A stretch of 64,000 bases of DNA, from the NCBI RefSeq assembly GCF_020085105.1, contig NC_058052.1, positions 8,417,733 through 8,481,732 of the forward strand. Reading direction: 5' to 3'. Position numbers and translations under genes: made by a program. Position 1 is the first letter of the stretch. Each line of letters begins with the position of its first letter. The notes beneath the pieces were generated by a model, which was not told the DNA's origin, did not search any database, and saw only the letters and a program-made list of their open reading frames with translations. The DNA comes from Siniperca chuatsi. Taxonomy: Eukaryota; Chordata; Actinopteri; Centrarchiformes; Sinipercidae. Shown here piece after piece: positions 37,700-46,709 of this stretch.

Positions 37700-39677
37700 A
37701 TATATCAACAGTTTAATTTTGTTGAAATGTTTGTGTTTTGTGCCTTGTTGTTGTCCTTCTTCAGTTGGGAATCTGTTAACTGTGGTGTCAATGTTGTGAA
37801 TTGTGAATATGTTCTGGCTGTAACTCCACTAAACTTCTCGCAGAAACTGGAAATCGTGAGCTCTGAATGTTTCTGTTGCAAGTGTGAAATACTTTGTCAA
37901 ACAAACATCAGACACATTAGATTATGTGAATCATTTAATTTGTTATTAGTCTTGCTCATTTGTTAATTATGTTCACTACCACACAATGGAGAAATGATCT
38001 GAAACTGGAGTTAATGCTGTAATGTGTATTTGTGTTGTTGTCAAGTTCATAATGTTGGAAACATAAAAGTGAAACTTGCTTATGTGTCTTATTTAATGTC
38101 TTCAACGTCAATGTCTTCTAATTGGAAACAGAACATTCAATTTGCCACTGTTGTGCATTTGCGTGGCATCATTACACCTACAGTGATTTTTGCTTTAAAT
38201 AGAGTACCAGTGACTTCCATTTTTGCTTGAGTGGGGTGGGATTTTATCAGAAGTAATTCAAAACATCTAACCAAAAGAGAGGCACAAAATTAGATTTTGT
38301 TTACATTTGTGGAAACAAATGATTTCCCTTATTTTCAATGTAACTTGAGTTATTTTGAGTTTAGGAATGCATGTTATTTGGCTACTACCATCATGTTGAT
38401 ATTATAACTGTAAAGGTCTTTCAAAAAATCAAACAAGTGTAGGTAGATTATAAATGAGTGAAAATGTTTCACCCCGCTGGCAGATGACATGTCAAACTTT
38501 TTCTATAATTAAAATGTATTTAACAAGGCATATGAAGTAGAGGCTGGGTTCCAAATGTTAAGTGTATGCAGGTGTCAGGAAGTGATTGATGACTGGAGTT
38601 ATCTCTATAGATCTCAGAGCAAACGTGGAAGTAGTATCACCTCCTGGGGAGGAAGGAATAGCAACCAGGAAGGAATCAGGTCCTGCAGTATGTCCACAAA
38701 GCGTTCAAAGAACGATGTGAACAGTCTGTGAGAAAATGGCTAACTCGTATGCTAAGTTTCTTTAGTTCCTGTAGTGAACAACACATCACAAAATTCATTA
38801 GAGAATTTTATCAATTGCAGTCTTGAGAGGTTGGACCTTTTCCACCTTGATATCCCTTCACTCGCCAACCTAAGCTACAAAATAATTAGAGCTGGAATTG
38901 TTATTAGTGTCTGTATCAGATATTTCATAATAAGGAAAATGATCATCATTTTGAGTATATACCTTCTCCATATTAGCTGTAATGTAAATGGTCTTAAATG
39001 CATAAAGGTTAGCTCCATACTTTAAATATTACTCAGGCTGTTATCTTCAGTCATCCATGTCTTCAAATATTAATTACAAGATAAGGACTGGATAAGGTAA
39101 GATAAGGGCCGGATCAAAAACGGTAAACAAAGAAGAGGGCAAATACAAGAACAGAAAATGTAAAAACAAGCTGTAATGATAAAAAAGTAGATTAGATCTG
39201 AATATTAATCATGGACAACTGATATATTTTATCACCTAACCTATCTTATCTGCATTCGAAGGTTAAACTCCAGCTCAGCTTATTAATGAATAACTCTGCA
39301 GTACTCTGTCTAACCCTTCAGCCTAGAAATGAATTATGAAGATAGGAATAAATTGAAATAAATCTGTACCCAATATAAACTGACATTAATCTGTGTTCAC
39401 TATAATTACAATGGCAATATTTGTAGCAGTGCACTTATTTTTTTAAACTTCAACAGCATTTGTATGATTCCTCGCTGTCCTACAGTGCTTATACTGTAGT
39501 GCTTAACAGACACCTCCCATATCCAAGAGGCCTGCTTACTTAGTAAATGGACCTCTGAGGAACCTTTTGTTTTCAGAGTGAGCAAGGCCTGAGGAAGAAG
39601 AGGAACCCTGAAGAATTAGCAGAAAAATGTCCTTACATTATTTAAACTACAAATTCTAACTACTTATTACAATAAGA
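37700..39677. other. Region between dnajc12 and the 7SL array
   Basis: dnajc12 3' UTR followed by AT-rich intergenic DNA with no coding exon found. The last roughly 80 bases (from about 39600, with TTAGCAGAAAAATGTCC) belong to the AAGTAAAAGTAC-type repeat that also precedes 7SL copies 4 and 6. Confidence 0.5.
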
Positions 39678-39827
39678 ATAATGCATCATATTATAAAGGG
39701 ATCATATAATCGGATGTTATGTTGCCGATCCAAATTAAATGAACTTTAGAAAATGTAATATGCTACATCAGCTCTCAGCACTGCAGCCGCAACGTTTCGT
39801 CACTAGATGCCGCTGTGCGTGCTCAGA

Positions 39828-39835
39828 TGACGTCA
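39828..39835 (+). promoter_or_regulatory. ATF/CRE site of 7SL copy 1
   Basis: Consensus TGACGTCA at -50 to -43 relative to the 7SL start. A similarly placed ATF/CREB site drives RNA polymerase III transcription of the human 7SL gene. Confidence 0.8.
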
Positions 39836-39877
39836 CGTTTGCAGAAGCTAAAAGCCCGATGAGTGCAGCAGTCTCTC

Positions 39878-40175
39878 GCCGGGTGCGGTGGCGCGCGCCT
39901 GTAATCCAAGCTACCGGGAGGCTGAGGCTGGCGGATCGTTTGAGCTCAGGAGCTCTGAGCTGCAGCGGACTATGCCGATCGGGTGTCCGCACTAAGTTCG
40001 GTATCGATATGGTGCTCCTAGGGGAGCCCGGGACCACCAGGTCGTCTAAGGAGGTGCACCGGCCCAGGTCGGAAACGGAGCAGGTCAAAGCCCCCGTGCC
40101 GCTCAGTAGTGGGATCGCGCCTGTGAATAGACGCTGTAGTGCAGCCTGAGTAATACAGCGGGACCCAGTCTTTTT
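39878..40175 (+). ncRNA. rn7sl: 7SL (signal recognition particle) RNA, copy 1
   Basis: RNA scaffold of the cytosolic signal recognition particle. The sequence begins GCCGGGTGCGGTGGCGCGCG (Alu domain and internal A-box region) and continues with the complete S domain: GATCGGGTGTCCGCACTAAG, the helix 6 GGAG loop area, and the SRP54-binding helix 8 with GGAA loop (GTCGGAAACGGAGCAGGTCA). It returns through GTGGGATCGCGCCTGTGAAT to GCAGCCTGAG and ends in T5. Presence of the S domain distinguishes it from Alu-like SINEs. This copy lacks 2 nt (AGGAGGTGCACC instead of AGGAGGGGTGCACC), making it 298 nt including terminator. Confidence 0.95.
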
Positions 40176-41757
40176 ACACTCCTACTGCTGTTCAGCCCAC
40201 CGCTGTGACGACACACACGCTCAACAACTGTGTCTTTACACCTTACCACTGCTGCTTTGTTTTCTTGTTGCCCTGAAAAACCTTCACAAACCACTTGCGT
40301 TTGTTTGTCCTACAGCGCCTCCACCTGGAGGAGAGCAGCAATGACCATCAATCACAGCAGGCAATGCAGCGCCACAGATACAGGAAGCTCACAGGGGTTT
40401 CTTTCACTGGTTGAATTTAGTTGACCGGGAGAAGAAATTCCTCCAGGAATGATAATCAGACACACAGAACATCAGGACTGCAAACATTTAACACTGTCTC
40501 TCTGTCTTTTTTCTGTCTTGCCTTTAAGGTTGGAACAGCCCTCCTGTTAACAACAATTCACAGCCTATGCAGAACTGGTACCTCTTCCATTCACATAGTT
40601 AGGCTATGTTTCTGCCCTGAGGTCACACCAGAAAGGCTCGTGATACTCAGAGGAGCACCAGAGGGTGACTAGAGGAAAGACCTGTGCCTCTGCTGTGACA
40701 TCAGGGCAGTTGAATATAAAAAATCTCATATTAAAAAGGACTGTGTGCCAACCTCCTTTTTTGCAAAGTGTTGTGTTTTGCACTTCGAGGCAACCACTTT
40801 AAAGCTCTGAAGTTCATGGATTGAACAGAAAAGCTGACTGTTTGTCCATTTCTCATTTGCATACTGTATGTCACATATTTATTGTACTGAATGATCATCT
40901 TCTGCTGTAGCTGTGGTTCCAAACTGGTCTGTGGGACCCTGCTGTTAGTTTTCATTCTTTTCATCTAGTTTTCAGCATCAGTCCAGAGGCCCACAGGTGT
41001 TTTCTCTTTTAGTTAACCGGGTTTGCAGAAAAAGCAGTCCCTACTGGATGGCTAGGAGGAAACACCAAGCAGAAACCACATGCAAAAATGACAATTATAC
41101 AATGCTGCATTTCCATAGTGTCAGGAAATCGCCTGCAACTCTAGATGTAACCAGCTCACTATGACTGCTTTTTTTCTTTTGACCAACCCTCCCTTGATAA
41201 AGCTGATTCACCAACAAAATGCACTATAAGGTTGCCTGTGTAGACAAATGTGCAAAGTTCGAAGTCAGTCGAAACCTTGGTGACAAGCAGGATAATGTGG
41301 GCCTGGTGAGGCCATTTAGCCATTGAATAACAACCATTTATGAAGTCTTAAGTCTTTTATTAAAATGTTATTAAATGAGCCTCTAGCTGGGCTGTTGTGG
41401 TAAAAATCCCAGTCATGACTTCATGAGAGGTTTGTCACTAGTATATTATTATTGTTAAGCAAATACTTGTTATATAATGTGTATTACACTCTAAAATGTT
41501 AACATTGCTTACTGTTTTGTCAAGTTTGAAACATACTGACATTTAGTAGCTTCTATCAAGCCTGTTTAGAGTCTTATTGCTAAATCCTTGGTATAGTTCA
41601 ATCACTAATAATGCGTCATATTATAAAGGGATCATATAATCGGATGTTATGTTGCCGATCCAAATTAAATGAACTTTAGAAAATGTAATATGCTACATCA
41701 GCTCTCAGCACTGCAGCCGCAACGTTTCGTCGCTAGATGCCGCTGTGCGTGCTCCGA

Positions 41758-41765
41758 TGACGTCA
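41758..41765 (+). promoter_or_regulatory. ATF/CRE site of 7SL copy 2
   Basis: Perfect TGACGTCA at -50. Confidence 0.8.
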
Positions 41766-41807
41766 CGTTTGCAGAAGCTAAAAGCCCGATGAGTGCAGCA
41801 GTCTCTC

Positions 41808-42107
41808 GCCGGGTGCGGTGGCGCGCGCCTGTAATCCAAGCTACCGGGAGGCTGAGGCTGGCGGATCGTTTGAGCTCAGGAGCTCTGAGCTGCAGCGGAC
41901 TATGCCGATCGGGTGTCCGCACTAAGTTCGGTATCGATATGGTGCTCCTAGGGGAGCCCGGGACCACCAGGTCGTCTAAGGAGGGGTGCACCGGCCCAGG
42001 TCGGAAACGGAGCAGGTCAAAGCCCCCGTGCCGCTCAGTAGTGGGATCGCGCCTGTGAATAGACGCTGTAGTGCAGCCTGAGTAATACAGCGGGACCCAG
42101 TCTTTTT
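41808..42107 (+). ncRNA. rn7sl: 7SL RNA, copy 2
   Basis: Full-length 300-nt copy including a T5 terminator. It has the intact AGGAGGGGTGCACC segment, matching the human AAGGAGGGGTG context, and the consensus CRE at -50, so it looks functional. It is identical over the gene to copy 3 as read. Confidence 0.96.
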
Positions 42108-43687
42108 ACACTCCTACTGCTGTTCAGCCCACCGCTGTGACGACACACACGCTCAACAACTGTGTCTTTACACCTTACCACTGCTGCTTTGTTTTCTTGT
42201 TGCCCTGAAAAACCTTCACAAACCACTTGCGTTTGTTTGTCCTACAGCGCCTCCACCTGGAGGAGAGCAGCAATGACCATCAATCACAGCAGGCAATGCA
42301 GCGCCACAGATACAGGAAGCTCACAGGGGTTTCTTTCACTGGTTGAATTTAGTTGACCGGGAGAAGAAATTCCTCCAGGAATGATAATCAGACACACAGA
42401 ACATCAGGACTGCAAACATTTAACACTGTCTCTCTGTCTTTTTTCTGTCTTGCCTTTAAGGTTGGAACAGCCCTCCTGTTAACAACAATTCACAGCCTAT
42501 GCAGAACTGGTACCTCTTCCATTCACATAGTTAGGCTATGTTTCTGCCCTGAGGTCACACCAGAAAGGCTCGTGATACTCAGAGGAGCACCAGAGGGTGA
42601 CTAGAGGAAAGACCTGTGCCTCTGCTGTGACATCAGGGCAGTTGAATATAAAAAATCTCATATTAAAAAGGACTGTGTGCCAACCTCCTTTTTTGCAAAG
42701 TGTTGTGTTTTGCACTTCGAGGCAACCACTTTAAAGCTCTGAAGTTCATGGATTGAACAGAAAAGCTGACTGTTTGTCCATTTCTCATTTGCATACTGTA
42801 TGTCACATATTTATTGTACTGAATGATCATCTTCTGCTGTAGCTGTGGTTCCAAACTGGTCTGTGGGACACTGCTGTTAGTTTTCATTCTTTTCATCTAG
42901 TTTTCAGCATCAGTCCAGAGGCCCACAGGTGTTTTCTCTTTTAGTTAACCGGGTTTGCAGAAAAAGCAGTCCCTACTGGATGGCTAGGAGGAAACACCAA
43001 GCAGAAACCACATGCAAAATGACAATTATACAATGCTGCATTTCCATAGTGTCAGGAAATCGCCTGCAACTCTAGATGTAACCAGCTCACTATGACTGCT
43101 TTTTTCTTTTGACCAACCCTCCCTTGATAAAGCTGATTCACCAACAAAATGCACTATAAGGTTGCCTGTGTAGACAAATGTGCAAAGTTCGAAGTCAGTC
43201 GAAACCTTGGTGACAAGCAGGATAATGTGGGCCTGGTGAGGCCATTTAGCCATTGAATAACAACCATTTATGAAGTCTTAAGTCTTTTATTAAAATGTTA
43301 TTAAATGAGCCTCTAGCTGGGCTGTTGTGGTAAAAATCCCAGTCATGACTTCATGAGAGGTTTGTCACTAGTATATTATTATTGTTAAGCAAATACTTGT
43401 TATATAATGTGTATTACACTCTAAAATGTTAACATTGCTTACTGTTTTGTCAAGTTTGAAACATACTGACATTTAGTAGCTTCTATCAAGCCTGTTTAGA
43501 GTCTTATTGCTAAATCCTTGGTATAGTTCAATCACTAATAATGCGTCATATTATAAAGGGATCATATAATCGGATGTTATGTTGCCGATCCAAATTAAAT
43601 GAACTTTAGAAAATGTAATATGCTACATCAGCTCTCAGCACTGCAGCCGCAACGTTTCGTCGCTAGATGCCGCTGTGCGTGCTCCGA

Positions 43688-43695
43688 TGACGTCA
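43688..43695 (+). promoter_or_regulatory. ATF/CRE site of 7SL copy 3
   Basis: Perfect TGACGTCA at -50. Confidence 0.8.
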
Positions 43696-43737
43696 CGTTT
43701 GCAGAAGCTAAAAGCCCGATGAGTGCAGCAGTCTCTC

Positions 43738-44037
43738 GCCGGGTGCGGTGGCGCGCGCCTGTAATCCAAGCTACCGGGAGGCTGAGGCTGGCGGATCGTT
43801 TGAGCTCAGGAGCTCTGAGCTGCAGCGGACTATGCCGATCGGGTGTCCGCACTAAGTTCGGTATCGATATGGTGCTCCTAGGGGAGCCCGGGACCACCAG
43901 GTCGTCTAAGGAGGGGTGCACCGGCCCAGGTCGGAAACGGAGCAGGTCAAAGCCCCCGTGCCGCTCAGTAGTGGGATCGCGCCTGTGAATAGACGCTGTA
44001 GTGCAGCCTGAGTAATACAGCGGGACCCAGTCTTTTT
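43738..44037 (+). ncRNA. rn7sl: 7SL RNA, copy 3
   Basis: Full-length 300-nt copy with T5 terminator, in the third unit. The 3' flank matches copies 1 and 2 until 44304, where it changes abruptly to a segment with an L2 LINE fragment that leads into copy 4. The flank has one fewer A (CCTGAAAACC) than copies 1, 2 and 4. Confidence 0.96.
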
Positions 44038-44519
44038 ACACTCCTACTGCTGTTCAGCCCACCGCTGTGACGACACACACGCTCAACAACTGTGTCTTTA
44101 CACCTTACCACTGCTGCTTTGTTTTCTTGTTGCCCTGAAAACCTTCACAAACCACTTGCGTTTGTTTGTCCTACAGCGCCTCCACCTGGAGGAGAGCAGC
44201 AATGACCATCAATCACAGCAGGCAATGCAGCGCCACAGATACAGGAAGCTCACAGGGGTTTCTTTCACTGGTTGAATTTAGTTGACCGGGAGAAGAAATT
44301 CCTCCGTACTCTTTATAATATTATTTACAGAGACCCAACAAATCCCACCATGAGCAAGCATTTGGCAACAGTGGCAAGGAAAAACTTCCTTTAAGAGGCA
44401 GAAACCTTGGACAGAACCAGACTCAATGGTGGGGGGCCATCCACCGCTGCCGTGTTAGGTTTGGAGAGAGAGAGAGAGAGGTCTGGAGAGAGTCGGATAA
44501 TAATGAAATACAATATTTG

Positions 44520-44725
44520 TTAAAAAGTAACAAATGCATGCAATAGTTTGTCGGCATCATTTTGATTCAGGATGGGCCTGATTTTTGCAATGTTGCATAG
44601 GTGACAGAAGGCAGTCCTTGAAGTTTGTTTCATGTGGGAGTTAAAGGATAAATCCTGATCAAAGATAACTCTGAGGTTCCTTAAGGTGGTGCTGGAGGCC
44701 AGGGCAATGCCATCTAGAGCAACTA
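44520..44725 (-). mobile_element. L2/Rex-like LINE reverse-transcriptase fragment (first copy)
   Basis: The minus strand encodes NLRVIFDQDLSFNSH, TRTAFCHLCNIAKIRPILN and DADKLLHAFVTF with a few changes, the well-known C-terminal RT segment of fish L2-type LINEs. It is a short fragment between 7SL copies 3 and 4. The flanking stretch (about 44330-44450, with GGCAAGGAAAAACTTCC) is another dispersed fish repeat. Confidence 0.75.
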
Positions 44726-44734
44726 GTAATAATA

Positions 44735-44905
44735 GCACAGTGTAAAAATACTCTGTTACAAGAAAAAGCTCTGCAATCAAAATATCACTTAAGTAAAAGT
44801 ACATACGTATTAGCAGAAAAATGTCCTTAAAGTATCAAAAGTAAAACTACAAATTCCAACTACTTATAATAATAATGCATCATATTATAAAGGGATCATA
44901 TAATC
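44735..44905 (+). mobile_element. AAGTAAAAGTAC-family MITE fragment upstream of 7SL copy 4
   Basis: Contains CACTTAAGTAAAAGTACATA and TTAGCAGAAAAATGTCCTTA, the body of the fish MITE also seen at 2700-3332. It runs straight into the shortened 5' flank of copy 4. Confidence 0.6.
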
Positions 44906-44920
44906 ATGCTGTGCTGCCTA

Positions 44921-44928
44921 TCACGTCA
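44921..44928 (+). promoter_or_regulatory. Variant CRE of 7SL copy 4
   Basis: TCACGTCA at -50: one base differs from consensus because the upstream flank was replaced right up to this site. Confidence 0.65.
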
Positions 44929-44970
44929 CGTTTGCAGAAGCTAAAAGCCCGATGAGTGCAGCAGTCTCTC

Positions 44971-45269
44971 GCCGGGTGCGGTGGCGCGCGCCTGTAATCC
45001 AAGCTACCGGGAGGCTGAGGCTGGCGGATCGTTTGAGCTCAGGAGCTCTGAGCTGCAGCGGACTATGCCGATCGGGTGTCCGCACTAAGTTCGGTATCGA
45101 TATGGTGCTCCTAGGGGAGCCCGGGACCACCAGGTCGTCTAAGGAGGGGTGCACCGGCCCAGGTCGGAAACGGAGCAGGTCAAAGCCCCCGTGCCGCTCA
45201 GTAGTGGGATCGCGCCTGTGAATAGACGCTGTAGTGCAGCCTGAGTAATACAGCGGGACCCAGTCTTTT
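44971..45269 (+). ncRNA. rn7sl: 7SL RNA, copy 4
   Basis: Full-length gene body with intact AGGAGGGGTGCACC segment. The terminator is T4 rather than T5. The roughly 140-bp distal 5' flank found in copies 1-3 is absent, and the CRE is altered at its second base. The 3' flank matches copies 1-3 up to about 45617. Confidence 0.94.
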
Positions 45270-45617
45270 ACACTCCTACTGCTGTTCAGCCCACCGCTGT
45301 GACGACACACACGCTCAACAACTGTGTCTTTACACCTTACCACTGCTGCTTTGTTTTCTTGTTGCCCTGAAAAACCTTCACAAACCACTTGCGTTTGTTT
45401 GTCCTACAGCGCCTCCACCTGGAGGAGAGCAGCAATGACCATCAATCACAGCAGGCAATGCAGCGCCACAGATACAGGAAGCTCACAGGGGTTTCTTTCA
45501 CTGGTTGAATTAAGTTGACCGGGAGAAGAAATTCCTCCAGGAATGATAATCAGACACACAGAACATCAGGACTGCAAACATTTAACACTGTCTCTCTGTC
45601 TTTTTTCTGTCCAGTAA

Positions 45618-46709
45618 AATAATTCATCATGTTAGGTATGCATGATGACCTGATGAAATGTCACCAACACAAGGATAGATGTAGGCAGAATGCTCCATTT
45701 CTCTCAGATAAATACAATTTAGCTCCTTATATTGTATCATGCCCATGCAGTCATGGTCACCTCCACCTCCTGACCTCTCTGCATGTTTATGTACCTACTT
45801 CCCATCAAGTACCGAGCACACAGCAGAATTCACATGATAGCTTCATTGTTTTCCCTCACACCCACTCAGAGCTGAGCAATGTAGAAATATGGATAAAACA
45901 TATTTAGCCACGTATAATATATATATTATTATATAATATATTAAACAATATAGCCCAGGTTCTTAAGCAAAATGGCGTTAAAATGTTTCAAATTTAAGGC
46001 AAAGTTTTGGCCCATTTTCCACCGTACAAAAGATAAACAAGTGAACAATTTAATGGAAAAAATAACAAGAAATATTTTAATTAAAAGTATAATAATCCAA
46101 AGTCATTATTTGACTCCAAAGTTAGATCAATTTAAATGATGAATATTGAGGAAAAACATAATATTTATAACAATGTTTAAACTGTACAACCACACCAACA
46201 GATGGAAAGCCATTGTAAAAACGAAAAGGTATAATATAATATAATTCTTACACCTTTTCTCCTCTGTCCTGCTGTGTTCAATGTTGTAAATATAGTGTTA
46301 ACTGTAGAGAAACGTAGAAATATCTATGGAAAAATCCATTCAGATTCAGATACAATTATTATTATTTTTATTATTATTTAATATTTTGCAACAAACAGAA
46401 GGAAAGGAGGGTTGAGGATTTTTGAGGATGAGGGAAATTTAAAAGAAGTTATTGCCCAAAAGTTACATACAATGTCTCAGAAGGCTACAGGCCCTCTGAG
46501 ACATTGTATGTCCAGCCCACGCTCTCTAAGAAGACAAGGAAAACTCCCCAAAAGGGAAGAAACCTTGGGGGAGGCAATTCAAAGAGAGATCCCCTCTCCA
46601 CAGATGGCTGGAAGAGCAATAAGAGATGGAAAATAGGGATGGGGTAGCGGGAGCTAGGGATAGGTGGTGGGAGTTGGGGGTTAGCCTGTAGGATGAATTC
46701 TCCTCCACT
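45618..46709. other. AT-rich spacer between 7SL copy 4 and coiled-coil gene
   Basis: No gene seen. It includes a hairpin (annotated separately) and a dispersed fish motif at about 46530-46610 (AAGGAAAACTCCCCAAAAGG, related to that at 44380). Confidence 0.5.
46465..46511. repeat. Perfect 17-bp inverted repeat (hairpin)
   Basis: Arms 46465-46481 and 46495-46511 are perfect reverse complements (ACATACAATGTCTCAGA and its complement) around a 13-nt loop. It lies about 200 bp beyond the stop codon of the minus-strand coiled-coil frame and abuts a dispersed repeat. Confidence 0.9.

Larger units (their letters stand above)
39678..44304 (+). repeat. Tandem array of 1930-bp units each carrying a 7SL RNA gene
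   Basis: Unit 1 is 39678-41607, unit 2 is 41608-43537 and unit 3 starts at 43538 and is cut at about 44304. The spacing between equivalent bases is exactly 1930 bp in both steps (7SL starts 39878, 41808, 43738). Units 2 and 3 differ by only a few bases; unit 1 shows slightly more differences. Each unit contains about 200 bp of 5' flank, the RNA gene and about 1.4 kb of 3' flank. Confidence 0.95.

Noticed and set aside
39739-40149. Repeated plus-strand frames of about 89-136 aa (MNFRKCNMLHQL... and MSAAVSRRVRWRAP...) and antisense MHPSLDDLVVPGSP... frames at each array unit
   Set aside because: They lie over the 7SL RNA gene and its flanks; their repetition follows from copies of a structured, GC-rich non-coding RNA, and copy-specific 1-2 nt deletions change the frames.
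39878-40175. Alu/SINE insertion
   Set aside because: The first 60 bases resemble Alu, but the full S domain with helix 6 and helix 8 loops is present and there is no poly-A tail or target duplication; these are genuine 7SL genes.
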